The position numbers were made by a program, and so were the translations under genes. From contig CAJVYZ010000009.1 in NCBI GenBank assembly GCA_913009915.1, positions 1 through 14,286 on the forward strand: 14,286 nucleotides of DNA, read 5' to 3'. Shown here in pieces: positions 1 through 7,387 of this stretch. Within the stretch, counting starts at the first letter, position 1. Each line of letters opens with the position of its first letter. This DNA comes from an uncultured Gemmatimonadota bacterium. GTDB taxonomy: Bacteria; Gemmatimonadota; Gemmatimonadetes; Gemmatimonadales; GWC2-71-9. Under the pieces are notes generated by a model, which worked only from the letters and a program-made list of their open reading frames with translations, had not been told where the DNA came from and did no database searches.

Positions 1-800
1 TGAAGGACGACCAGATCGCCGCCATCGACGGCAACGTCCTGCACATTCCCACGGTGATAGGTGCGGTTGTGTTGACTTACAATCTCCCGTCGCTGAACGA
101 CGCTCGACTGTCACTCGACGGCGCTACCATAGCAGATATCTTCCTGGGTCGCATCACCAAGTGGAATGACCGGCGCATCGCAGCGCTAAACTCAGGAGTG
201 GCATTACCTGATCAAGACATCCTGGTGGTGCACCGCTCGGACGGATCGGGCACCACCTTCGTCTTCACCGACTACCTCAGCAAGGTATCCCCGGTGTGGG
301 CCCAAGACGTGGGAGCCGGCAAGTCGATCAACTGGCCGGTGGGCCTGGGCGGCAAGGGCAACGAGGGTGTGACCCAGCAGGTCAAGCAACTCGAGAGCAC
401 CATCGGCTACGTCGAGCTGATCTATTCCCTGTCGAATGACCTGGCCTACGCCACCATCATCAACCAGGCAGGCAACGGAGTGGTGCCGACGCTGGCCACG
501 GCCAGTGAGGCCGCCGGCAGCGCCGAGTTCACTCCGGACACCGACTTCCGCGTGTCGATCACCAACGCCGACGGCGAACAGGCATACCCCATTACCTCGT
601 TCACCTGGCTCCTGATCAGGCAGGACGATGACGATCGCGACCGGGCTCTGGCCATCCGGGATTTCCTCGAATGGATGACGAGCGAAGAAGCCCAGGCGAT
701 CGCCGGGGAACTGCAGTACGCTCCGCTTCCTCCTGAAGTCGTCGCCCTGGTGAAGACGCGGATTCAAGGCCTCACCAGTGAGGGACAGCCGCTTGAATAG
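1..800 (+). CDS. pstS: PstS, periplasmic phosphate-binding protein of the Pst ABC transporter (3' part only)
   Basis: Partial gene: the reading frame is already open at base 3, so the true start and signal peptide lie upstream of the window. About 265 C-terminal residues are visible. PstS binds inorganic phosphate outside the inner membrane and delivers it to PstC/PstA. Recognition rests on the HIPTVIGAVV stretch near the left edge, the phosphate-binding loop HRSDGSGTT followed by FTDYLSKVSP, then GLGGKGNEGV and IGYVEL, all in the order and spacing usual for PstS. The C-terminal lobe ends with an EWMTSEEAQ-type helix normal for the family. The stop is TAG at 798-800, and pstC starts 27 bases later, which suggests one operon. 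Any Pho box or promoter for the operon lies outside the window. Confidence 0.96.
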   Translation, partial: KDDQIAAIDGNVLHIPTVIGAVVLTYNLPSLNDARLSLDGATIADIFLGRITKWNDRRIAALNSGVALPDQDILVVHRSDGSGTTFVFTDYLSKVSPVWAQDVGAGKSINWPVGLGGKGNEGVTQQVKQLESTIGYVELIYSLSNDLAYATIINQAGNGVVPTLATASEAAGSAEFTPDTDFRVSITNADGEQAYPITSFTWLLIRQDDDDRDRALAIRDFLEWMTSEEAQAIAGELQYAPLPPEVVALVKTRIQGLTSEGQPLE

Positions 801-827
801 CCAGCCACAGGCTCGGAGTCCAGCCGA

Positions 828-1805
828 GTGACCGAACCGGATTCACCGGCGCCTCCGCGCCACCCGCCCGCGCTCGAACGCAAGAGCTACGGCGATCGGA
901 TCTTCAAGGGAATGCTCACCGTGGCCGCGGTGGGCCTTCCTGTTTTGTTGGGGTTCCTGGTGTTCGAGCTGTTTGCCGGATCCCGGGAAGCCATCGCCCG
1001 GTTCGGGTTCGGGTTCGTCACCAGCAGTACCTGGGATCCGGTCGCCGAACAGTTCGGCGCCTGGCCGCTGATATTCGGGACGCTGATGTCCGCCGCGCTG
1101 GCGCTGATGATCGCCGTGCCGCTGTCGCTCGGCGTGGCCATTTACCTGACGGAATTCGCCCCGGTTCGGCTGCGCCAGCCGGCGGCGTTCGTCATCGAGT
1201 TGCTGGCCGCCATCCCCAGCGTGGTCTACGGGCTGTGGGGCATCTTCGTGCTGATCCCCGTGCTCAAGGACTCAGTGTTCCCCCTGCTGCAGAGTGTGCT
1301 GGGGTTCCTGCCGTTCTTTCAGGGCCCGATCTACGGTCCCTCCATGCTGTCCGCTTCCATCATTCTCGCCATCATGGTCATGCCTTACATCATGGCCGTG
1401 TCGCGGGAGGTATTGCTGGCCGTGCCGGCCAGCCAGCGCGAGGCGGCCCTGGGCCTCGGCGCCACGCGTTGGGAGGCCGTCGTCACCACCGTGGTACCCT
1501 ACGCCCGGTCGGGTCTCATCGGGGCCGTCATCCTGGGACTGGGGCGTGCGTTGGGCGAGACGATGGCGGTGACCATGCTCATCGGCAACCGCCATGAAAT
1601 CGCCGCGTCGCTGTTCGCGCCCGGCTACACCATGGCCGCCGCCATTGCCAACGAGTTTTCCGAAGCGGTCACCGACATCCACCTGTCGTCACTGGCATAC
1701 GTGGCGCTGTTGCTGTTTCTGATCACCGTCCTCATCAACGCCGGCGCCCGGTTGCTCATTTGGCGGGTGAGCCGCGGCACGACGGCTGGGAGCAGAGTCC
1801 TGTGA
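828..1805 (+). CDS. pstC: PstC, phosphate ABC transporter permease subunit
   Basis: Inner-membrane permease that forms the phosphate channel together with PstA. The 325-residue product has about six hydrophobic segments. The first is at roughly residues 29-50, after a proline-rich cytoplasmic N-terminus, and the last at about 291-312. It carries the cytoplasmic coupling loop EAALGLGATRWEA (the EAA motif that contacts the ATPase) and the LGRALGETMAV segment typical of PstC. The loop after the first membrane segment (FGFGFVTSSTWDP) is also characteristic. The start is GTG at 828 with a GGAG element at 815-818. The stop TGA shares bases with the GTG start of pstA (GTGA at 1802-1805), so the two permeases are probably translationally coupled. 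Confidence 0.96.
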   Translation: MTEPDSPAPPRHPPALERKSYGDRIFKGMLTVAAVGLPVLLGFLVFELFAGSREAIARFGFGFVTSSTWDPVAEQFGAWPLIFGTLMSAALALMIAVPLSLGVAIYLTEFAPVRLRQPAAFVIELLAAIPSVVYGLWGIFVLIPVLKDSVFPLLQSVLGFLPFFQGPIYGPSMLSASIILAIMVMPYIMAVSREVLLAVPASQREAALGLGATRWEAVVTTVVPYARSGLIGAVILGLGRALGETMAVTMLIGNRHEIAASLFAPGYTMAAAIANEFSEAVTDIHLSSLAYVALLLFLITVLINAGARLLIWRVSRGTTAGSRVL

Positions 1806-2644
1806 GCGGCCGCGCTCGACGACGCCTCAAGAGCAACGTCATGGTGATGGTGCTGGCCTCGACGGTGGTCATCGCCGTGCTGCCCTTGGTCTTCATCCTG
1901 GGGACTCTCATCGTCAAGGGCGCCGGCAGTCTGAGTGCCACGTTTTTCGTTGCCTCATCGGTACCCGCGGGCCAAACCGGCGGCGGCGTGGGACACGCCA
2001 TCGTCGGGACGCTGGTGATCGTCGGCATGGCCTGCCTCATGGGACTCCCCTTAGGCATCGGCGCCGGCATCTACACCGCCGAATACCCCGGCACCCGGTT
2101 GGCCACCGCATGTCGGTTCGTGGCGGACGTCATGAACGGCACCCCCTCCATCGTAATCGGCGTATTCGCCTGGGCCTGGATAGTAGCTCGGCAGGGGCAC
2201 TTCTCGGCCTACGCCGGAAGCGTGGCACTCGCCATCCTGATGATCCCGATGGTGATGCGCACCACGGAGGAAATGATCAAGCTGGTGCCGCATTCCCTGC
2301 GGGAGGCGGCGTTGGCCCTGGGATATCCCCGCTGGCGCGCCACGCTCACCGTAGTGTTGCGGACCGCCCTTCCCGGCATCGTCACGGGGACCCTGTTGGC
2401 GGTGGCCCGAGTGGCCGGCGAGACGGCCCCACTCCTGTTCACCGCACTGGGGAGCCAGTACTTCTCGCTCGACGTCTCCCGGCCGATGGCGGCCCTGCCG
2501 CTGGTGGTGTTCACCTACGCCACCGGGCCGTACCAGGAGTGGCACCGCCTGGCATGGGCCACGGCGTTGGTACTGATCATCGTGGTGCTGGTGCTGAGCC
2601 TGGCCGCGCGCCTGGCGACCCGGCAGCGATACCAGCGTAACTGA
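1802..2644 (+). CDS. pstA: PstA, phosphate ABC transporter permease subunit
   Basis: Second channel subunit of the Pst transporter, 280 residues, with about six membrane segments. The first begins around residue 13 ([11 protein letters not shown]). Landmarks are [13 protein letters not shown], the EAA coupling loop [13 protein letters not shown] and [13 protein letters not shown], all PstA-like. The GTG at 1802 is chosen as the start because it overlaps the pstC stop (GTGA), has a GGGAG element at 1788-1792, and gives a short basic N-terminus (SGRARRR) before membrane segment 1. The same frame extends back to a TTG at 1760, but that would run 40 bases inside pstC and add residues unlike the family. 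The next gene starts 4 bases after the stop. Confidence 0.95.
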   Translation: MSGRARRRLKSNVMVMVLASTVVIAVLPLVFILGTLIVKGAGSLSATFFVASSVPAGQTGGGVGHAIVGTLVIVGMACLMGLPLGIGAGIYTAEYPGTRLATACRFVADVMNGTPSIVIGVFAWAWIVARQGHFSAYAGSVALAILMIPMVMRTTEEMIKLVPHSLREAALALGYPRWRATLTVVLRTALPGIVTGTLLAVARVAGETAPLLFTALGSQYFSLDVSRPMAALPLVVFTYATGPYQEWHRLAWATALVLIIVVLVLSLAARLATRQRYQRN

Positions 2645-2648
2645 CGCC

Positions 2649-3407
2649 ATGACGATACGGATCGAGACCGACCGAGTCACCGCCATGTACGGCAAATTCA
2701 CCGCCGTGAAGGGCGTGTCCCTCAAGTTCCCCACTAACAGGGTACACGCCCTGATCGGACCGTCGGGGTGCGGCAAGTCGACCTTCCTGCGGACGCTCAA
2801 CCGCATGCACGAGATGTCGCCGGGAGGGTGGATTACCGGCCAGGTCCTGTTGGACGGCCAGGACATCTACGCCCCCGAGGTCAATGCCATGCAGTTGCGC
2901 CGGCGGGTCGGCATGGTGTTTCAGAAACCGACACCGTTTCCGACCATGTCGATCTTCGACAACGTGGCCGCCGGCGTACGGGTCAACGGCCGCCGTAGCC
3001 GACGGGACCTGTCCCACATCGTGGAGCGGTCGCTACGCCAGGCGGTTCTGTGGGACGAGGTCAAAGACGGGCTCAACCGGAGCGCGCTGGCGTTGTCGGG
3101 CGGTCAGCAACAGCGCCTGTGCATCGCCCGGACCCTGGCGCCCGAGCCGGAGGTGTTGTTGCTTGACGAGCCGACGGCCTCGCTCGACCCCCAAGGCACC
3201 CAGCGAATCGAGGAGTTACTGTTCGAATTGCGGAACAACTTCACCATCGTGATCGTCACCCACAACTTGCACCAGGCGGCGCGAGTCTCCGACACGACGA
3301 CGTTCTTCTACCTGGGAACGATGGTGGAACACGGGCCCACCAAGGAGTTGTTCACGACCCCCGGCAACGATCAGACCGAAGCGTACATCACTGGGCGGTT
3401 TGGATGA
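2649..3407 (+). CDS. pstB: PstB-type phosphate transporter ATPase, first of two tandem copies (divergent)
   Basis: ABC ATPase of 252 residues that would power PstC/PstA. Walker A is GPSGCGKST at residues 37-45, the Q-loop lies in [12 protein letters not shown], the ABC signature LSGGQQQR is at 149-156, Walker B VLLLDEP is at 169-175 and the switch histidine is H205 (VTHN). The ending ITGRFG is the family's usual C-terminus. It departs from canonical PstB in small ways: after Walker B it reads TASLDP where most PstBs, including the copy downstream, read CSALDP, and its Q-loop has a TPFPTMS run instead of NPFPKS. No strong ribosome-binding site is visible, but the start is 4 bases after the pstA stop, so coupled translation is likely. 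The stop overlaps the next start (ATGA). All catalytic residues are present, so it should be an active ATPase. Confidence 0.93.
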   Translation: MTIRIETDRVTAMYGKFTAVKGVSLKFPTNRVHALIGPSGCGKSTFLRTLNRMHEMSPGGWITGQVLLDGQDIYAPEVNAMQLRRRVGMVFQKPTPFPTMSIFDNVAAGVRVNGRRSRRDLSHIVERSLRQAVLWDEVKDGLNRSALALSGGQQQRLCIARTLAPEPEVLLLDEPTASLDPQGTQRIEELLFELRNNFTIVIVTHNLHQAARVSDTTTFFYLGTMVEHGPTKELFTTPGNDQTEAYITGRFG

Positions 3408-4252
3408 ACGTCACCCAAGCCGAGACCTCGATGTCACTGCCAACACCGGGTCGCCAGCCGACTCTGAGTGAGCGGATGCCGGCGCCACCGCCGAGCCCCA
3501 CGATCGCGATCGAGGCCAGAGGTTTTCGATTCTCCTACGGCGCAACGGAGGTTCTGCACGGGATCGACCTGGCCATCCAGCGGAACGCCGTTACCGCCAT
3601 CATCGGACCGTCCGGCTGCGGCAAGTCGACCTTTCTCCGGTCGATCAACCGGCTGAACGAGCTGATCCCCGGGACGCGCCACCAAGGCGACATTCTGGTG
3701 GACGGGTCCTCGATCTACGGCCGCGGTACCGACGCGGTCTCACTGCGGCAGCGGATCGGCATGGTGTTCCAGCGTCCCAATCCGTTCCCCAAGTCGATCT
3801 TCGACAACGTGGCCTACGGTCCGGTCCTGAACGCATTGGTGGCCCAGCGCGACCTCCCGGACCTGGTCGAGCAGTGCCTGCGCCAGGCCGCGCTGTGGGA
3901 CGAGGTCAAGGATCGCCTCGATGAGCCCGGCACCAGCCTGTCCGGCGGACAGCAGCAACGGCTGTGCATCGCCCGGGCGCTGGGCAATCAACCGGAGACC
4001 CTGTTGATGGACGAGCCATGTTCGGCGCTGGATCCGATCGCCACACAGCGGATCGAGGAACTCATCGATCAGCTGAAACAAGACTTCACCATCGTCATCG
4101 TGACGCACAACATGCAGCAAGCCGCGCGAGTGTCCGACTACACGGGGTTCATCGACAGCGGCCGTCTGATAGAATTCGGAGACACCAATCAGATCTTTAC
4201 GGCACCCGCCAACGAGCGGACCGAAGCGTATATCACGGGGAGATTCGGATGA
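3404..4252 (+). CDS. pstB: PstB, phosphate transporter ATPase, second (canonical) copy
   Basis: ABC ATPase of up to 282 residues. Walker [10 protein letters not shown] is at residues 68-76, the Q-loop [20 protein letters not shown] matches canonical PstB, the signature LSGGQQQR is at 179-186, Walker [13 protein letters not shown] includes D203-E204, then comes [17 protein letters not shown], and the protein ends in ITGRFG. Compared with the first copy it carries about 30 extra N-terminal residues rich in proline and serine. The ATG at 3404 is used because it overlaps the upstream stop (ATGA). In-frame ATGs at 3431 and 3476 are alternatives that would shorten this non-conserved tail. The end overlaps phoU (ATGA at 4249-4252). 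The high likeness of the two copies suggests duplication within the operon followed by divergence. Confidence 0.95.
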   Translation: MNVTQAETSMSLPTPGRQPTLSERMPAPPPSPTIAIEARGFRFSYGATEVLHGIDLAIQRNAVTAIIGPSGCGKSTFLRSINRLNELIPGTRHQGDILVDGSSIYGRGTDAVSLRQRIGMVFQRPNPFPKSIFDNVAYGPVLNALVAQRDLPDLVEQCLRQAALWDEVKDRLDEPGTSLSGGQQQRLCIARALGNQPETLLMDEPCSALDPIATQRIEELIDQLKQDFTIVIVTHNMQQAARVSDYTGFIDSGRLIEFGDTNQIFTAPANERTEAYITGRFG

Positions 4253-4968
4253 GCCTGGAACAGCGGCACTTCCACGACGAGTTGAACCAGGTCAAGGCTC
4301 GACTCCTGGCCATGTCCGGCGAAGCCGAGGCGGCCCTGGGCGCCGCCGTCGAGGCGTTGATCGATCGCGACCACGAGAAGGCCGAATCGGTCATCGCCGG
4401 CGACCGGGTGATCGACAAGATGGAGATCGAGATCGAGGAGCTGTGCCTGAACCTCCTGGCGCTGCAACAGCCAATGGCCAAGGACCTGCGCATGCTGATG
4501 GCGGCCCTCAAGATCACCAACGACCTCGAGCGCGTCGGCGATCACGCGGTCAATATCGCCCAGTCTGCCATGCGGGTCGCCTCGGCGCGGGCCGTGAAGC
4601 CGGAACCCGAAATCCGGGAAATGGCCCGGCTGGCGCGGGACATGCTCTCCGACGCGCTCGAAGCGTTCATCCGTGGCGACTCGGCGGCCGCCCGGGAACT
4701 GGTCAAGCGGGACGACAAGGCGGACGCCCTGCACCGGTCGCTGTTTAGAGTGCTGTTGACCTATATGATGGAAGACCCCCAGCTCATCGGAACCGGTATG
4801 GAGCTGTCGCTGGTCAGCCGCAATCTCGAGCGCGTGGCCGACCTTGCCACCAACATCGCCGAGGACGTAGTGTTCCTCGTCGAAGGCAAGTCCATCAAGC
4901 ACCACGCCGAGGACCGCCCCGACGGCACCACCGAAGCCGACTCGACATCCGAACCCGCGGGAGTTTGA
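4249..4968 (+). CDS. phoU: PhoU, phosphate signalling/transport accessory protein
   Basis: Cytoplasmic regulator of 239 residues, close to the family's usual length. Known family members pass the state of the Pst transporter to the PhoR kinase and restrain phosphate uptake. The protein is all-helical with two PhoU repeats. Each has the metal-cluster helix motif: [13 protein letters not shown] in the first and [21 protein letters not shown] in the second. The last 25 or so residues, after VEGKS, are a polar acidic tail ([16 protein letters not shown]) with no recognised domain. The start is ATG at 4249, overlapping the pstB stop and preceded by a good GGGGAGA at 4237-4243. The frame stays open far upstream inside pstB but has no other credible start. 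No phoR or phoB is in view. Confidence 0.96.
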   Translation: MSLEQRHFHDELNQVKARLLAMSGEAEAALGAAVEALIDRDHEKAESVIAGDRVIDKMEIEIEELCLNLLALQQPMAKDLRMLMAALKITNDLERVGDHAVNIAQSAMRVASARAVKPEPEIREMARLARDMLSDALEAFIRGDSAAARELVKRDDKADALHRSLFRVLLTYMMEDPQLIGTGMELSLVSRNLERVADLATNIAEDVVFLVEGKSIKHHAEDRPDGTTEADSTSEPAGV

Positions 4969-6515
4969 CCCAGCCACCGCACCAACCGCCCCCCGAGCGC
5001 CTGGCCGCCATCGACGTCGGATCGAACTCGATCCGCCTCGTGGTGGCCGAATATGACCGTGCCTCCGGCCTGACCATCATCGATGAAATCAAGGAGCAGC
5101 CACGCCTGGCCGCCGGTGTAGCCACCACGGGTGCCCTGGATGACGGCGCCATGGCCCACGCCATCGAGGCGTTGGGGCGCATGCTCGACGTGTGCCAGCG
5201 CCGCAACGTCACCCGACTACGCGGTGTCGCCACCGCGGCGGTACGTGAGGCCGCCAATGGCCAGGACTTTCTCGATCGCGTCAAGGCGAAGCTGGGCCTG
5301 GACCTAGAGATCATCGACGGCGACACCGAAGCGGCACTCTCCTATCGGTCCGTGGCGCATCACTTCCGGCTGGAGGACACCGAGGCCCTGATCGCCGACA
5401 TCGGAGGTGGCAGCCTCGAACTCATCGGGGCGGTGGACGGGCTCGTTCAATGGACCGACTCCCTCCCATTCGGCGCTGTGCGCATGACTGATCTGTACTT
5501 CGACGGTGTCCCGACCGACGACGGGCTCAAGCGACTGCGCAAGAAAGTCGGCAAGAAACTCCGGAAGGTACTTGCCAAACACGACACCGCCGGCGCCATG
5601 GTGATCGGCTCGGGGGGTACCTTCACCAACCTCGGCCGCATGGCCGCCGCACGGCGCGGCATTTCCCTCGACGAACCGGTCCACGGCCTCTCGGTCTCGA
5701 CGGCCGAGGTTGAACACCTGCTGGACAAGCTGGCGGCGATGACGCTCGACGAGCGCACCAAAGTGCCCGGACTCAACCCGTCCCGGGCCGACATCATCGT
5801 GGCCGGCCTGGCCGTGACAGCCGAACTGCTCAAGCGGGCCAAGAGCCGCGGTGTGACCGTGAGCGCCTTCGGCCTGCGGGAAGGTCTGCTCCTCGAGATG
5901 GCCGGCGCGGAAACGGTCGCCGCCTCGGACGATCCCATGCGGCTGGTGCGCGAGTTCGCCGAGCGGTGCCACGTCGACCGGGGGCACGGCGAGCAGGTTC
6001 GGGCGCTGGCGCTGACGTTGTTCGATGCCCTCGCGGAACCGCTCGGGGCGGCACCGGACGAGCGAGCCTTACTCGAGGCCGCCGCCATCCTCCACGATGT
6101 CGGCCAGCTGGTCAACTACAAGAACCACCAGAAGCACAGCTTCCAACTCATCGTCCACGCCGACCGGCTCGACTTCAAAGCCGAGGAGCGGCTCTTGGTG
6201 GCGCACATTGCCCGCTACCACCGCAAGGGTGGCCCCTCCAAGCGTCACGCGGATTTTGCCGTATTGAAACCGGAGGACCAACTCATCGTCAGGCGCATGA
6301 GTGCCCTCCTCAGGCTGGCCGACGGGCTCGATCGCGGCGGCTCGGCCACGGTGGGCGACGTTGAGGTGAGCCTGTCACCCGGCGAGGTGCGGATCGGGGT
6401 CAGCCCGCGGGAGGCCGGGACCGACCTGTCGCTGGAGTGCTGGGCCGCCGGCCGGAAGAGCGATGTTCTGCACAAGCTGCTGGCGCGAGACGTCAATATC
6501 GTGCAGCTTTCCTGA
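4965..6515 (+). CDS. ppx: Ppx/GppA-family phosphohydrolase with C-terminal HD domain (exopolyphosphatase or pppGpp phosphatase)
   Basis: 516 residues, the length of two-domain Ppx/GppA enzymes. Family members remove terminal phosphate from polyphosphate or convert pppGpp to ppGpp. The N-terminal actin-like Ppx/GppA domain covers about residues 13-310: AAIDVGSNSIRLVV near 14-27, DTEAALSYRS, DIGGGSLEL at about 145-153 and VIGSGGTFTNLGRM. The C-terminal HD-type region includes LHDVGQLVNYKNHQKHS (H377-D378) and IARYHRKGGPSKRH. Sequence alone does not separate Ppx from GppA, but its place after phoU in a pst operon favours polyphosphate turnover. The start is assigned to TTG at 4965, overlapping the phoU stop (TTGA). 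The GGGAG just upstream is only 1 base away, too close for a normal site, so coupling to phoU is probable and the exact start is less certain. Confidence 0.93.
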   Translation: MTQPPHQPPPERLAAIDVGSNSIRLVVAEYDRASGLTIIDEIKEQPRLAAGVATTGALDDGAMAHAIEALGRMLDVCQRRNVTRLRGVATAAVREAANGQDFLDRVKAKLGLDLEIIDGDTEAALSYRSVAHHFRLEDTEALIADIGGGSLELIGAVDGLVQWTDSLPFGAVRMTDLYFDGVPTDDGLKRLRKKVGKKLRKVLAKHDTAGAMVIGSGGTFTNLGRMAAARRGISLDEPVHGLSVSTAEVEHLLDKLAAMTLDERTKVPGLNPSRADIIVAGLAVTAELLKRAKSRGVTVSAFGLREGLLLEMAGAETVAASDDPMRLVREFAERCHVDRGHGEQVRALALTLFDALAEPLGAAPDERALLEAAAILHDVGQLVNYKNHQKHSFQLIVHADRLDFKAEERLLVAHIARYHRKGGPSKRHADFAVLKPEDQLIVRRMSALLRLADGLDRGGSATVGDVEVSLSPGEVRIGVSPREAGTDLSLECWAAGRKSDVLHKLLARDVNIVQLS

Positions 6516-6538
6516 AACCAAACACCAACGGAGCGTGG

Positions 6539-7387
6539 ATGGCGAGGGATCTGTTACCCCTGGTCCAGAAGGCGCTGGGTGACCGTTACCGCGTCGATCG
6601 GGAAATCGCTCGCGGTGGGTCCGGGCGTATCTTCCTGGCCCGCACGCCCGATGGCACCGAGGTCGCCCTCAAGGTGCTCCATCCGGAACTCCAGGCCAGC
6701 GTTGCCGCCGACCGGTCCCTGCGGGAAATCTAGGCCCTCTCCTCGATGGAACACCCTCACATCACCCGACTGCTCGATTACGGCGAGGCCGACTGGGTGG
6801 TGTATTTCGTCATGGAGTACGAGGAGGGCATCACGCTGCGCAAGCACCTCGACCGCGCGCGGCAACTCAGCATCTCCGACACGCTCCACATCGCAGACCA
6901 CATGCTCGATGCCATCAGCTACGCGCATGACCGCGGCATCGTCCACCGGGACGTCAAGCCCGACAACATCGTCATCACGGCCAAGGGCGCGATGTTGCTC
7001 GACTTCGGCATCGCCCGGGCCATCGAAGTCGCCGGCAGCCAGCAACTGACGCGGTCGGGCTTTACCGTCGGCACGTCTACCTACATGAGCCCGGAGCAAG
7101 CCGCGGCTCTCAAGGGCCTGGACCACCGCTCCGACCTATACTCGCTAGGGTGCGTGTTGTTCGAGTGCTTTGCCGGACAGCCGCCGTTTGTGCATCACAG
7201 CGAAGCCGTGGTGCTGGAGCTTCACCAGCGAGAGCCACCGCCCGACGTCAGCCTCAAACGTGCCGATGCCGCGCCGTTCGCGGAGGCCCTGACCAAGGCC
7301 CTGGCCAAGAAGCCGGATGAGCGGTGGCAAACGGCCCACGAGATGCGCCAGGCCCTGACCGACGCCGCCAAGGCGCCCCAACCCTAA
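6539..7387 (+). pseudogene. PknB-type Ser/Thr protein kinase interrupted by one in-frame TAG
   Basis: A 282-codon Ser/Thr kinase frame broken at codon 65 by TAG (6731-6733), with the same frame continuing intact on both sides. Before the stop are the glycine loop IARGGSGRIFLA (24-34), the ATP lysine in VALKVL (K45) and the alpha-C glutamate in LREI (E63). After it come EHPHI, the catalytic loop HRDVKPDN (D138), DFG (about 155-157), GTSTYMSPEQ and DLYSLGCVLFE. It is a bare cytoplasmic kinase domain: no membrane segment or sensor region follows. The ATG at 6539 has GGAG at 6530-6533 and lies 23 bases after ppx, so it was probably the last gene of the phosphate operon. As written, translation yields a 64-residue stub. 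The remainder could restart at ATG 6746 (213 residues), but no ribosome-binding site is visible there, and that piece would lack the ATP-binding lobe. A recent nonsense mutation, a sequencing error or readthrough are the options. Confidence 0.9.
6731..6733 (+). other. In-frame amber (TAG) codon inside the kinase gene
   Basis: The stop falls immediately after Leu-Arg-Glu-Ile. In the intact kinase at 10158-13397 the matching stretch reads REI-Asp-IAAALSNPHI. Here it reads REI-stop-ALSSMEHPHI, with identical spacing, so exactly one residue is replaced and nothing is inserted or deleted. Single-base ancestors such as GAG, AAG or CAG would restore a typical polar residue. TAG also terminates pstS (798-800), the large kinase (13395-13397), the 74-residue gene (13674-13676) and the minus-strand regulator, so reassignment of TAG in this genome is unlikely. 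Confidence 0.9.

Noticed and set aside
1760..1801. TTG start for pstA
   Set aside because: It gives a non-conserved lead inside pstC, whereas GTG 1802 forms the usual start-on-stop overlap.
3964..4248. Upstream extension of the phoU frame into pstB
   Set aside because: It would overlap the conserved C-terminal half of PstB. The ATG at 4249 has a good ribosome-binding site and gives normal PhoU length.
6746..7387. The 213-codon kinase remainder as an independent gene
   Set aside because: It lacks the glycine loop, ATP lysine and alpha-C glutamate, has no ribosome-binding site, and is in frame with the upstream N-lobe, so it is the 3' part of one broken gene.
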